Translations under genes and position numbers: made by a program
From: Ascarosepion bandense
Lineage: Eukaryota; Mollusca; Cephalopoda; Sepiida; Sepiidae
Assembly (NCBI GenBank): GCA_037127315.1
Contig: JBBBDQ010001293.1
Location: forward strand, 702,001 to 766,000
Direction: 5' to 3'
Length of the DNA: 64,000 nucleotides
Part shown: positions 31,385 through 43,485 of the stretch, piece after piece
Layout: every line of letters starts with the position of its first letter
Numbering within the stretch: the first letter of the stretch is position 1
The notes under the pieces: generated by a model
Seen by the model: only the letters and a program-made list of their open reading frames with translations
Databases searched by the model: none
What the model was told of the DNA's origin: nothing

Positions 31385-31640
31385 CATTTAAGACTTATTA
31401 TTACCGATACAGTGCCACGACTTTCCGGCTTCCGTCTAACTTATAATCGATTTTGGATTTAGAGATGTCCTTCACGGAGACCTGCTGTAAGACTATGAAA
31501 GCCTATTCTGTCTACTATCTAAACTTCACTTGGACTGGGATGAGACAGTGTATTATTCCGAAGGCTGATCTGAACATAGCAGGCTAAGATTTGAACTCGG
31601 TTCGTCGATTCTACAAAACTGTTACACAAACTATCTTTTC
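31385..31640 (-). repeat. Decayed tRNA-headed SINE of a second type
   Basis: On the minus strand the sequence near 31600 reads TGTAGAATCGACGAACCGAG then TTCAAATCTTAGCC, a B-box-like GAGTTCAAATCTT after a D/anticodon-arm-like stretch. The rest of the body (AAGTGAAGTTTAGATAGTAG, GGCTTTCATAGTCTTACAGC) differs from SINE-1. Confidence 0.45.
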
Positions 31641-31649
31641 CAATCTTTT

Positions 31650-32020
31650 CACTCTTTCTTTTTTTTTTTTTTTCAATTGGAGTAGATAGACTAAACTATC
31701 GCCCGATGCACACTCCACCCACGTCTATTGAACAGGTGAAGAGGCTCATCCCTTGTTCCTTATTTAGGATGTGGTTTCCGGTTTTCACTTTTCCAATCTT
31801 TTCACCCTTTTCTTTTTTTTTTTTTCAATTGGAGTAGATAGACTAAACTATCGCCCGGTTCACACTCCACCCACGTCTATTGAAGAGGTGAAGAGGCTCA
31901 TCCCTTGTTCCTTGTTTAGGATGTGGTTTCCGGCTTTCTCTTTTCCAATCTTTTCACTCTTATGTAGCCCCCCTGCGCTTCAGTGGCGTTACCGCCTTAC
32001 TAGGGATGATATGATTTAAA
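31650..32020 (+). repeat. LINE-J tail with two 155-bp units
   Basis: Units start with CAATTGGAGTAGATAGACTA at 31674 and 31826 and end in the family tail CCTGCGCTTCAGTGGCGTTA ... GATATGATTTAAAAAAA near 32020. Confidence 0.85.
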
Positions 32021-32565
32021 AAAAACTACACAACCAGAAGCAACCAATCAACATACATACAAAATGATAATACAAGATGAAATTCACGTGGAATATTTAT
32101 CATATAAATACCTTTAATTTTAATCACTTCGGTTTAATCATACAAATGTTATTATGGAAGCACCAACGTACGTAATATATACTCAGACATAAAAACACAA
32201 ACAAACACTTATACACATACGCATGCACACAAACATGCATATACAAATATATATGTGTATGGATATAAATACGTATGCATGTTAGTCCTGTCACGTACTT
32301 GTACAACTTATATTGTATATCCTGAATATATTAATGTTTATGTAGAGAGGGATATTTAATTGCGACATTTCTTTGGGGCATTAAATATATAAATATCTGT
32401 TATTTCAATTCTGACAGCTCTCATGAATATATCAAAAAGTTAGGAAAATTTGGAATAACGAGATAAAATTAAATTTAGATGCGGAGAGCTAGAATGAAAA
32501 TGGCGGTAAATGGTTAAGAAAATTACTTGCATTAAGTATTGTGAAATTATATATTTATCTCATAC

Positions 32566-32566
<1 letters not shown>
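32021..32566. other. No gene recognised
   Basis: AT-rich sequence. The 60-residue minus frame at 32124-32306 is translated CA/TA-rich text. Confidence 0.5.
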
Positions 32567-32620
<54 letters not shown>

Positions 32621-32633
32621 TGAACAGACTAAA

Positions 32634-32671
<38 letters not shown>

Positions 32672-32672
32672 T
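32567..32672. repeat. TA, GA and GATA microsatellites
   Basis: TA to about 32581, GA to about 32620, and GATA at about 32637-32671. Confidence 0.93.
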
Positions 32673-32832
32673 TCTGAGATTAGGTATTGTAATTATTTAC
32701 ACTATTTACATTGTTCGGACCGTTGTCCACATTTTTGTTACTATTTTCACGACGTCCCCAGCTTTGTTGCTATATTCACGACGTCCTCAGTTTTGTTGCT
32801 ACATTTATGAGGTTTTAAACTCCGGCTGTTTT

Positions 32833-33320
32833 CTTCTTTTTCTATGTGCCTTGTCCCTTCAGGACGTAGGTGATCATGGCCTTCCACGTTTCCCTATCCC
32901 TGGTGGCTCTGGGCACGCCTTCTCCTTTTACACCATGCAATCCTCATTCCGTCATCCAGCTGATTAGGTCCTTCAAATATGTCATCCGTTGCTTTCCCCT
33001 ATCTCTTTTCCCTCTATCTGGCCTGTTAATATCAGATTCTCCAAGCTATCCTTCCTCACTGCGTGTCTCAGTAACTTCAGCTGTCTCTTCCTGATGCTCA
33101 GTATTAATTTCCTTTTTGTTTCCATCATTTCCAAGACCTCATCATTGCTCACATGCTCGATCATTGATATTCGCAGCATCCTTCTGTAGAACCACATTTC
33201 AGTTGCTTCAAATTTTTCCTTCATTTTTCATGGTATTGTCCAGCATTCACTGCCATATTGAAGGACGGACAGCACGTAGCAATCCAGTACTCACTTCCTA
33301 GTTTCTAGCGAAATTGTCCT
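32833..33320 (-). pseudogene. LINE-R C-terminal end, minus strand
   Basis: On the minus strand: ATEMWFYRRMLRISMIEHVS, NDEVLEMMETKRKLILSIRK, LLRHAVRKDSLENLILTGQI, then EGKEIGESNG and a stop with decayed 3' text that includes GGCACATAGAAAAAG. An in-frame TGA replaces the codon after CWTIP-like text at the upstream end. Truncated on the 5' side near 33320. Confidence 0.83.
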
Positions 33321-33369
33321 AAGTTAATTGAAATTTAGAGCTGAACCCAAAAACCTGTGGAATCCGGAA

Positions 33370-33890
33370 AGTGAAAAAAAAGTTTAACGGCATGTCGACT
33401 GCTCATGAGACATTTAATGCCGAAATAAGGTTTTCTTGTGAGTTTACTAGAGACTGTAAAGTGTGAATTTTATGTTGTTTTATAAAAGTTATTTTTTGTA
33501 ATACGGTTTGATTTAAGAAATTGAAGGATTTTATAGGGATTAATGTTATGAAAGTGTTTTTTTTATTTTAGTTCATTGGTTGGCTGGTTTTGTTTCAAGA
33601 CATATCAACCTCTATTACAGATACAAGGGATTTTTCTGATCATTTTACTATAAATATTGTTGGTCATTTTATGTATTGCTAGAATATTTACTATTAAAAT
33701 GTATTTTTATACTTTCATAGTGTTTTGCTTTAATTTGGGCGTTAACTATTTTCCTGTTATTAGGACCCTAACAGTATCTACCACGCAAGCAGCAATTAAA
33801 ATGTAGTTTCACACTCCTCAAATCTTCCAATCTTCTTATCAGAGACTCTCCTACCGGCTGTAATTTCTCGTCATACCCAGGACTACTATC
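33370..33890 (+). repeat. LTR-like dispersed repeat, copy A
   Basis: Shares ordered blocks with 37065-37530: TTTAACGGCAT, ATTTAATGCCGAAA, TTTTATACTTTCATAGTGTT, GCGTTAACTATTT, GACCCTAACAG, then CAGCAATTAA and GTCATACC.AGGAC. A candidate LTR would run from the TTTAACGGC block to the CCCTAACA at about 33770, followed by leader-like sequence. No 5'/3' pair or coding region is nearby, so the class is uncertain. Confidence 0.5.
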
Positions 33891-35667
33891 TAACTAGTAC
33901 AATAGTAAAAAGGTGAGACCTAATTGCTAATCTGGTAGTAGGATTAAATTCATGAAATCGAGGAACTAAAGAAAAGTGCTCATCGGGACAATTACCATTA
34001 ATTTTTTAAGAAAGATCAGTGAAGTCATGACACGGACAGTGGGACTCTGAATTGCTTGGGACCTTTAGGAAGCCGATATTTTTCTGAGGAGAAGCGGGGT
34101 AAATTCAAGTAGTATCTTCATTTTCATACTACACTACTATCCTATACACAATATATCTACATATCAACTGATCTCTGTACATGTCTTTAAAAAGTTAAAT
34201 AAAAAAGAAAACTCAGAGCAAAATGTGCTGACGATCAAGTTAAAGACTGGTCAGTTTCATAAATTTTTGAAGCTTATGAAAGTGTTTGGCGGCATCCGAG
34301 GCGCCAGCCAAATATTTGGGGATGGTGCTTAGCCCCTTCTGGTACCCCGTAGAATCTTCACTGGAGACAGACATAGAAAGTGTCTAATATAATATTACTT
34401 CCTCTCATTTTTCTAATATTTTCAAAAAAAAAAGAATTTTTATAAATTCTTTATCAAATAGAAGTCTTAATTTAAAATTTCCAAGAAAAGATAGAAATTA
34501 GACATTGAAGTGTGGAAGAAAGATTTTTGGGCATAGCAGTCCACAACAAATTGACAGCAGGTCAGAGGCCCAGATGTCGCTCATGTGTCCAAAGATATTT
34601 CAAATAACAGCCAAAAACCTATGGAGAGTATGATCGCCAACACATTGACAGACAAGAAGCTGCCTCCCATGTCACGTGTCATCGATTAGAGCTCTCTCAC
34701 TTCAACAGCGTTAACCGACTACAGAGCCTTGGTCAGTTAAAACGTCTATTCTTCCGAAATTATTTTTGACATGTTCGATCCATCACACCTAAACGATGCA
34801 TTTCACGGTTTTTTTAGGATGAGTTGCAGACTGTCTGCAATTGCAAAGCATCAACCTAAAATGATATGTCTTTTTCTGTAATCAACCTTAGAATAAACAA
34901 ACTGATATAAAAATACAATGTAATTTGCTTATATATTGTTATCCAGATAATCGAAGACAATGAGTCCATTATGTCTATTATGTCGTTATTTAATAATTTT
35001 ACGATGTACAACTGGTTCTCTGCTAAATTTGTTGCATATATCACATAAATAGCGTAAAAAGTAATGGAATGCGGCCGCCTATAACAACGACGTCAGATAT
35101 GACAAAAGAATGAATTGTTAAAAATGTAACAATATGGGCCTTGTAGATTACTAAATTTACATGTAATGTTAATCATGAATGTACAAAGCTAAGCACACAC
35201 ACAATCACACACACAGACATATATGCACACACACAATCACACACACAGACATATATGCATACACACAGACACACGTATATATATATAAATTGTATAAAAA
35301 TCTATATAAATATATGTAAATTTCTTATTGTACTTTCTTCACATTATTGTATTTACATATGTAATTTTAGTGCAATAAATTTGTCACTCTAACTGAGCAG
35401 GTTCATTCAAACTTCGATATTTCGTGAGAACACAGTTATGATATCTTATCTCATCGAAGCTTATTTTGGCAAAGGTTTTATCAATAAAATAAGTGTAAAA
35501 CATTAAATCTTGGCGTTAAATTCTATCACAACTGAAGACTATATATATATATATATATGTATAATTTATTTACGTAAATATTAATCGCTCTACATTGTAT
35601 TGGGGACTATTTAAGAATGGTGTTTCTTTGAATACGGAAATTATTCCTCCATACCTACTCTTTACTT

Positions 35668-35671
<4 letters not shown>
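33891..35671. other. No gene recognised; CA-rich patch
   Basis: About 1.8 kb. The stretch 34609-34765 on the plus strand stays open as KTYGEYDRQHIDRQEAASHV..HRLELSHFNSVNRL, which looks protein-like but is unrecognised. A duplicated CA/CATA patch lies at 35192-35275. Confidence 0.45.

Positions 35672-35729
<58 letters not shown>
35672..35729. repeat. TA microsatellite
   Basis: About 29 uninterrupted TA units directly upstream of a LINE-J fragment. Confidence 0.95.
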
Positions 35730-35731
<2 letters not shown>

Positions 35732-35734
35732 TCG

Positions 35735-36349
35735 GTTCACTGTGCAGGGCCAGGAAGTTTTTCCTGTCTGAATCCATCTACCATCCGCCCGTGTATTGAA
35801 TACTGCTGCCACATCTGGTTGGGGTCCCTGACAAAATCTAACAGTGAATCTGTAATGTGATTGATCCCAACTTGGCAGCTCAGCTGCAGTCGTTCTCTCA
35901 CTGGCGTAATGTAGCTTCCCTGTCTCTCTTCTACAAATACTTTCACGGCTTCTGCTCCAATGAACTTAGCTCATTAGTGCCTCTTATGTATGAATTTACT
36001 CTAGCTACTAAACTAGCAACTAGGTCTCACCCTTTCACCCTACTCTATCAGCTCCTTTTCTCGCACTTACCGCCTGTGGAATTCCCTTCTCTTATACTTG
36101 CTTCCCCGACAGCTACAATCAACAAGAATTTAAATGTAAGTCAATAGTAATCTCCTATCTCACTAACTCGCATCCTTTTTGTCAAGCTCTTTTCTCCATC
36201 CACTTCAACCACATTAAACCAGTATCCTCATCCTTCGATTATTCTCTTCCTGACACTCCCTGTAACCTGATCTTTATTCTCATCACTTTCATTCTATGTA
36301 ACCCCATGAGCAACAGTGGCAGTAAAAGTGCCTTGCATGCAATGAAATG

Positions 36350-36355
<6 letters not shown>
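35735..36355 (+). pseudogene. LINE-J 3' part, broken
   Basis: Encodes TIRPCIEYCCHIWLGS, then in another frame NLAAQLQSFSHWRNVASLSL, FYKYFHGFCSNELSSLV and ATKLATRSHPFT, then further shifts through CTCGCACTTACCGCCTGTGG and ATTTAAATGTAAGTCAATAG. The tail is ATGAGCAACAGTGGCAGTAA ... GAAATGATTA. More diverged than the copy at 23.6 kb. Confidence 0.85.
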
Positions 36356-36383
<28 letters not shown>

Positions 36384-37064
36384 TGATAATATGATTATAT
36401 ATAAATGATTATATATATATATATAATACTATGAAGAAAGGACAATAGGAAATTTATTGTTCCTTAACGGTTATTTTTAATTTTAGAGTACTCAGTACAA
36501 AAGTACAGGTAAATATTGTAAAATGATTAATTAACACTTTCGCGATACAGAATTTCCCATGTTTTGGAATCATATATTTAGTATGACTCCATTTTCAAGC
36601 GATCATTTTCAGGCTATTTACTGAAAAAAAACTTATTTCGAAAATAAGAGTTTTTTTTTTTGCCTTACAAGGTATAAATAGCTTCTAGTTAGGTTCTCAG
36701 ATTACAAAGTCATCTTTATTCTTAACGTGTCCGTGCTAAAAGGGTATCAAGTTTTGCGCTATTTTCTCTTTTTTATGATACAACTTTTACAATCTATTTT
36801 TATTCGTACTCTTTTTAAAACCTACTTATATTTGAATAATGTCATAGATTTTTATGTATAGTGTGACATTTAGATTCGTTATTTTATCGATTCTCGTCAT
36901 GTGTATTAACGTTTAGATTTCTTTACATTTTTAATTTATTTATTATCTAGTGTGAAGCCTAAACAGTGTCTAAAGAACACAGTTATTTCAATTCTGAAGT
37001 TTAGTAAATCTTATTAAGTATTCTTGAACGTAATCTTCTGGTCATGTGTTTTGAGTTTGAGTTT
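36356..37064. other. No gene recognised; TA-rich start
   Basis: TA runs to about 36430, followed by AT-rich sequence without recognisable coding content. Confidence 0.5.
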
Positions 37065-37530
37065 GAGCTTCAGTTTTGTTTAACGGCATATCAACCTCTG
37101 TGGGTTATTTAATGCCGAAAGGTAGGGTTTTAAAATATTTTTAATGTTTGGATATAGTGAGAAATTTGATTTAGTCAGATTGTGATAAAAATTTGTTTTT
37201 CTTTTGGAAATTGAAGATTTGTTCCAGTTTTGTATTCAAAAAATGTATTGCTGGTAATAATTTTTTTCCTTCAAAAATGTATATCTTTTATAAAAGTCTA
37301 TTTATTTGTATATATTTCTATAAAAGTATTTTTATACTTTCATAGTGTTTTTATTCAAGTTTGGGTGCTAACTATTTACCCATAGCTGTGACCCTAACAG
37401 GTGCTGCCATTCCAGGTTAGGGTGGACCTGGGAACAACAGCAATTAAGAGGCAGTTCCATGCTCCTCACAAACTCCCAATCAGAGGCTTTGCTGCCGGAT
37501 GTAGTTTACCGTCATACCGAGGACCGCGTT
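37065..37530 (+). repeat. LTR-like dispersed repeat, copy B
   Basis: TGTTTAACGGCATATCAACC at about 37078 through CTGTGACCCTAACA at about 37400 resembles one LTR of about 325 bp with TG...CA ends. It is followed by GGTGCTGCCATTCCAGG, which could be a primer-binding site and leader. Homologous to copy A at 33.4 kb. No pol coding seen. Confidence 0.5.
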
Positions 37531-37714
37531 GTGTTTTGGTGGCGTCTATTTATATATGCTGGTTAATGGTGCATTATCCTAACGTTATTTTAGTTGTTAG
37601 TAACGGTTATGTTACAAATTATTCTAGAGTTTATTGAGTAGAAATAATTGTCGGTCCGGATACGCTTACTAGTCGCTATTTCATAATTCTTAACATTTTA
37701 TTCTACCTCTACCG

Positions 37715-38023
37715 TTATGTGCGTTTTGGTGCATTGGATATCGGCTCGGAACGAGAAATCGGGGAGCCCAGTTCGAATTCCAGCTGAATTCATTGCATTC
37801 ACTTACGCGCAAATACTCTTGGGAAAGGTATTAATCGGTCTATTCCTTCCGGTTATGGGTTAAATAACAGGACAGATTGGGTTCTATAGCCTTGGTCGGC
37901 AACCAGTCTACCGCAGAAAACAATGACAACCTACTGCGGGATAATCTTCTGCTCAGTCAGTCATGTCTCTTTCGAAACATGATTGCCCAAGCATGTATCA
38001 CGTATGGCACTTAACTGACTGAC
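37715..38023 (+). repeat. SINE-1, full length
   Basis: Head ATGTGCGTTTTGGTGCATTG with B-box-like CAGTTCGAATTCC, complete body and CTGACTGAC end. A short ACCGT occurs at both borders and may be the remnant of a target-site duplication. Confidence 0.9.
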
Positions 38024-38069
38024 CGTCGTCAATGAATTTATATATTAAATTCTGGGTAAGATTAGCGCA

Positions 38070-38465
38070 GCTCGAGTTATGTCTCTAGATATCTCGCAGG
38101 CGTTTGATAGGGTTTGACACAATGGATTTCCGTGCAAGTTCCACGACTACCTAGTCACAGGACAGATGGTTGATTTAATACAATCATTCCTATCAAAACG
38201 TGAAATGAGGTTCCTTTTGAACGGAGACGTTTTCATTTCTTTTCACACGAAAGCGGGTCTCTCCCTGATGATACCAGTTGACAATTAGGTAGTTATACCG
38301 ATAGCACAACTATTTAATCCTGTATAAAACAAAATTCTGACAAAGTAAACTTACCAGCTGCCCTTGATCTTCAATCGATGGTTAACTGGGGCAAGAAAGG
38401 CCTTGTAAATTGTGACACCTCCAAAAAGACTTGCCTCATTTAACTACCATTGAGAACTTTTTCTG
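38070..38465 (+). pseudogene. LINE-J reverse transcriptase fragment, heavily decayed
   Basis: Broken translation gives MSLDISQAFDRV, a TGA, HNGFPCKFHDYLVTGQMVDL, IQSFLSKREMRFLLNGD, then loses the PQGS and YADD region by deletion, and later matches VNWGKKWLVNF as TGGTTAACTGGGGCAAGAAA. No tail is present. Confidence 0.75.
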
Positions 38466-40837
38466 TATGCTGTCAGCATGGTTTATGATAGACTCCAGGA
38501 TTTGGTGTCAGTCTTAGTTGCTAACACCTGGAATTAGAGAAGGGAAATTTTAGCGTGTTATATATATATATATGTTATATATATATATATTAGTTTTTTA
38601 ATCTAAAATTTATTTATATTACATTTATGTTTCGAGATTTTACTTCGTCATTAGGCAATGTTGAATAATTGTCGTGAAAATGATTTACATTTGAATGTAA
38701 AAAACAATAGTTTGTTATTTAAAGAAGTGAATATGAATTGAGGAGACAAAATTTTTTATATTTTATGTGTGTGTTTAATTTTACTAATCAGGATGAAGTT
38801 CGACTTTTAAATTTGAAAATATAGGTCATTTTAGTAGCGAGAATACGAGGTATTTTCTATCAAGTTTAACGGGAAAGTGTCACTTTCTCGGCTAATACCT
38901 AGACTGCTTTTTTTCCGGTGCGATTTATACATTATCACTAAAGATTATTTTCTCAGATTTTTATGTATCCCAACCATTTTAAAAAAACATATTTTGTTTT
39001 TAATTTAAAGAGACTTTTGGTATGATTAAAGTATTTTTAATTTCGGTTCAGAGTGCCTTTTTTCATCAATTTTTTATAGTCTTAACTTAAAAATTTTTTA
39101 ATAACTATTAAATTAATATTATATCATAATACAAAACAAACTACAAGATATATATATAAGTTAATATATATTTATATCAAACGACCCATGCTCCTTATAT
39201 CTATATGAAAATTTATGTATTATTAAATTTCTTAAAAATAAAAATCTATTAAATAAACGTAATGAAATTATTGTCATATGTAGACATTGCAAAATTTTCA
39301 CCTTAGAATACGGTTAATAATTCTTCATAAAAATATATATGTATAAAACATTAAGTTAAATATAAACATATTAAACTCTGATAACATTTTCAGGTTAAAT
39401 AATAAGTATTTTTATGTGTATTATGTAAAATACAAGCATGTTATACAGAATATTTTATCAATGCCATTTGCCTGTATGAAGGTTGATCATGAACTCGTTA
39501 CTACATTTTTGTTGATGTATTGTTACTTATAGTTATATATTTCAGATATTTTATATATGTAAATAATTTTATGGTTTTTTTGCAAGTCATAATCTGAATA
39601 ACAGTCAATAGTGCAAAGTTATGGTGTAATCTCATGGCAATCCAAATTTTGATATTGGAAAAATGTTGAACAAAAACAAAACCTGGAAAGATTGTTAATT
39701 TTAAAATAATAAATCAATTTTGTTTTTTTAAATGACTGCAAAAGAGACCGAGGAAAATTAAATGTGTAAAAAGCAAAAAATAACTGAAGAAGCTGTTTTT
39801 TTGCAACAGAGAGAGAAGAGATGTATAATATTAGCAGCGATGGCTAAAAACAGGAAATTATGGAAACATCTACATTGAAAAAAAAAAGGAACAGAACGAT
39901 AAACTTATATGTCTGGAGAAGAGGACATGAAAATGCAATTCCAAACAGTAATATTTAGCCACAAATATCGTTCGGACTGTAGTCTTCATTATTATTGCCA
40001 CATTCAAAAGTTTCTTCATGTGATTGGAATTTCGAACCAAACCTTTTATTTTGATCACTGGAGTATATTGTTCTCGTTCTATAGGTCATACCACTTACAG
40101 ATCTCTTTAACTCTGCTTTCGAAGTTTTTTTTTTTGTTTTGTTTGTTTCTTCCCCAACTTTTATAACTAGTGAACTCACAAGTTTTTGGATTAAGTCAAT
40201 GGGTCTAAGCAACTCTTTTATCCTCTGGAATATGTGTCCTTGAGTACATTAATGTATAAATTTTGGGGACTAAAACTTATGTTTTAGTATTTTCTTTTTT
40301 TTTTTGCCAGAGCTCATATTGCAATCTTTATTTTATTGGTTTCTCTAGAACTCCGTATTATTGGTTCCCATATTGTATTCAATTTTATGTTTGTCCAGCT
40401 TAGGAGATTTGTGTGACGTAGCATATGTGCCGATTCTTTAAGTTTTAGTATTTTCCGGTGTTGCTCTCTATCTATTATTTCGACTTCAACCCACAGAGAA
40501 CGATGATTTTCTTTTTTTCCTCTAGATGTGCTCAGCTACGCCTGATTGTGCTATTTCCCCCTCAATAAAGTTGAGGACAAAAGTCCGAGTAATGTAAATA
40601 ATGTAAATAATTACAATACCTCATCTCCAAAGTATAGACAAATATAGAACTATATTGAAATGATCTGGAGACTGAGCTAAAAGTTAGTTTCTTAATCGAA
40701 ATGGTCAAGTAACTGATACATTGATTTGTTTTTCAGTTTATCAATCGTTTGCAAATAATTTTTGATCACAGAATATATTTAGATTGTAAGATTTTTTTTA
40801 GATAATAATGGCTTAGTGATAGGAGCCTTACTAATTA
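38466..40837. other. AT-rich, no gene recognised
   Basis: About 2.4 kb of strongly AT-rich DNA. Overlapping frames at 39870-40212 on both strands carry no motif I recognise. No repeat family of this window recurs here. Confidence 0.5.
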
Positions 40838-40985
40838 ACCCATATTTGGGGAGGAGAAGAGGTGAATTCATACCTTTGTCATGATTATTTGCACATAAGT
40901 GAACATGAAGAACACAACGGACGTTGGAACTCATCTCTTAACATTTATGAGCCATAATCTATTACCATACGCACATCCAAGATTA
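40838..40985 (-). repeat. Decayed SINE-1-like fragment
   Basis: Minus-strand text around AACCCATATTTGGGGAGGAG, ATACCTTTGTCATGATTATT and CATACGCACATCC follows the SINE-1 order (head at the right) but is strongly diverged. Confidence 0.45.
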
Positions 40986-41164
40986 CAGCACCCACTATTC
41001 GCAAGTATTCACCCATCTAATTACTAACCAGACACGATCATTACTTAACTTCAGTACGGTATGGGACGTTATTTTGTATTATTGTAGTCTGTAATATTAG
41101 GTCACTTCAAACATGCTTGTGATATTAAGATATATTTAAAAGATTACCAAAAGTACTGTAGTAC

Positions 41165-41480
41165 AGTCCCTCGTTGAAAATGTTGACAAAAATGGCCATC
41201 TCCCTGTTACGAATCAGAAAATACATGACTCCTTCTGCAATATTCTATCTTTACAATAGCGAGATTAGATCAAACCTGGAGTTGATCTGCTATATCTGGA
41301 CTGGAGTGGTCCAATCCTCAGTTTTCAGGTTCGACCAAGAATTTGTACGGCCTTTTCAGTGATAAATTGTAATACTTTTCCTGAGATGAAACGTTCCTAG
41401 CCTTCGCTAGTTTATCGCTACTTTCATAGCAGAAGTTCGATCGATCGAACTACTTGCCTTGTTCAGACCTTTACAGCTAG
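41165..41480 (+). pseudogene. LINE fragment of a Jockey-type C-terminal region
   Basis: RIRKYMTPSAIFYLYNSEIR, SNLELICYIWTG and VVQSSVFRFDQEFV match the YKS.IR...EYC.HIW.G segment of Jockey-like LINEs, but with a different subfamily consensus than LINE-J. Short and without a 3' tail. Confidence 0.6.
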
Positions 41481-41602
41481 GATCCGACAGACCCTGTAAA
41501 CTGGATTTATTGCTGTTTTTGCTGGCAAGAAACCACAAGTAATCGTGATGAAAGATTTGAGCATATGGTCTTTTTTTAAAAAAAAATATAACACCAATTT
41601 AT

Positions 41603-41603
<1 letters not shown>
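41481..41603. other. Spacer
   Basis: Short sequence with A-run, no feature recognised. Confidence 0.4.
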
Positions 41604-41667
<64 letters not shown>

Positions 41668-41765
41668 CTCTATGTCTCTGTCTGTCTGGTTACATATCTC
41701 TCTGTCTGTCTGTCTCATTTTCTCTCTCTCTCTTTCTCTCTCTCTCTGTCTGTCTGTCTCTCAGA
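41604..41765. repeat. CT-rich microsatellite
   Basis: CT dinucleotides with interspersed CTGT units. Open frames here (Ser/Leu repeats) are not genes. Confidence 0.95.
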
Positions 41766-42296
41766 AATTTTGAATAATATCCGCTCAGCCAGATTGCTGT
41801 AGAAACTTTAGGTTGGTTCTGTTAGTGTTGAACAAACGTAAATATGCCTGCGCAGGTGTCGGAAACAGGGATTTGTAGATTTTCCGTCAGACAGGCATAC
41901 CCATAAAGGATCAGCCAAACATTTATTATTATTTATTTGAAAATTTTATACGGCTCCGATGCTTAATACCAGTGTCGATGAAGCTATGAGTGGGTACGTT
42001 GACTCAGCCCATAAATCATATACTCTTGTTGTCCATTGGAATTTAGAAGACTCCTGGGACTTTGTTCTTTTATTTGCCAAGACAGCTTCCATTTTGTTTT
42101 TATAACATTGGCCGACTTGGCAAAATCCTACAAAGTATTCATCTACGTGCCTGTAATGTTATACATATATATATAAATTCTCTTATGTATATATATTTAT
42201 GTGTTTATATAACACTTCCATTTTCACAATCATACTGTGATTTGCTTGATGCGTTCTTTGCGAAAATTTCCGTTCATTTTTCAAAACAACATCCAA

Positions 42297-42300
<4 letters not shown>
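41766..42300. other. No gene recognised
   Basis: No coding similarity or repeat match seen. Confidence 0.5.

Positions 42301-42362
<62 letters not shown>
42301..42362. repeat. TA then TG compound microsatellite
   Basis: TA to about 42325, then TG to about 42361. Confidence 0.95.
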
Positions 42363-42363
<1 letters not shown>

Positions 42364-42929
42364 ATGCATTTCCACACGATTCTAAACGAGATAATTTCCT
42401 CGAAACCAACTCAGAATACATCATGCTGTGGGGCACAATTTTTCGCACATCGTCTCTAATGGTCAGCTGAGAGACGACAATTACCGGCATACCCCGCTCA
42501 AAACACTCGCGGGGGAAAAAAACCGATGCTTTTTGCTGTATCTTGCGGCGCAAACCAATAAATTTTAACCAGGCATCTTCCCATGATCCACGCGTCTTCA
42601 AGTTCGTCTCAAGTGTACGCTTCTGGTGATTTCTCTTTTTGCATGTTTCTACAATGCGCTGTCGCTTCCAATTTACTAGTGAAAAATTATGTTAGACGTT
42701 AGGAACAGTTGTTCATGCTCATCTATTTATATCCGCCATTAGTCGAAGGACGGTTCAATCGGGATCACCAACCAAAGCAAAACTATTGTCGGCAGAGAAT
42801 TACTCCACTTCTACAAAAATAACTGATCTCTTTAACTATAATACGTAGACTCTATGAACTTAAACGCAGTACTATATTGGCGGCAAGGTCTCATCGTTTT
42901 AAAATTGAAATGACTAGATTTTTTTTTAT
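42363..42929 (-). other. Possible unrecognised coding remnant, 42370-42610
   Basis: The minus strand stays open for about 80 residues of normal composition before the TG array (TRGSWEDAWLKFIGLRRKIQ, VIVVSQLTIRDDVRKIVPH). I do not recognise it. It could be a transposon protein remnant or chance. The remainder to 42929 holds nothing I can identify. Confidence 0.25.
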
Positions 42930-43485
42930 AAACGTTTCAACCCCAGCAAGGCATGTCACTGCCACTATTGCTCAGGGGGCTACATAGAGTGGAGAAAGGA
43001 TGGCTAAATATAGGAAATGTCAGATGGTGGGTGATAGGCGGGTAGGGATACCGAAAATTTTTAAATATAGGAAATGTCAGAGGGTGGGTGATAGGCGGGT
43101 AAGGATACCGAGAATGAGGGTTGGGTAGATGAGAGTGTTCTGAGAATAATTGGGAGTTAGTGAGATAGGAGGTGTCTATTGACCCTACATTTAAACATCT
43201 GGAGCTTGTAGCTGTCGGGAAAGCAGACTTGTGGAAGGGAGTTCCACAGGCGAGAAGCGCGAGAAAAGAAGCTGTTGGAGTAGAATTTACGGTTACATCT
43301 TATCTGTTTAACTGTAAAAGGGTGGGACCTAGTTGCTAATCTAGTATCTCGTGTAAATTCCTGCTTAGGCCGCACCAGTGATCTAAGTTCATCGGAGCAG
43401 AAGCCATGAAAGTACTTGTAGAAGAGGCACAGTGAAGCCACATCACGCCGGTGAGAGAGTGGTTGCAGCCGGTCTGCAAAGTCAG
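42930..43485 (-). pseudogene. LINE-J 3' end, minus strand
   Basis: On the minus strand: NVASLCLF-type start, YKYFHGFCSDELRSLVRPK, DTRLATRSHPFTVKQIRC, KFYSNSFFSRASRLWNSLP, FKCRVNRHLLSH and a stop near 43157. This C-terminal frame is intact. The 3' UTR contains a duplicated block (AAATATAGGAAATGTCAG and GGTGGGTGATAGGCGGGTA, twice within 43005-43110) and ends with the family tail at 42930. Confidence 0.88.
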
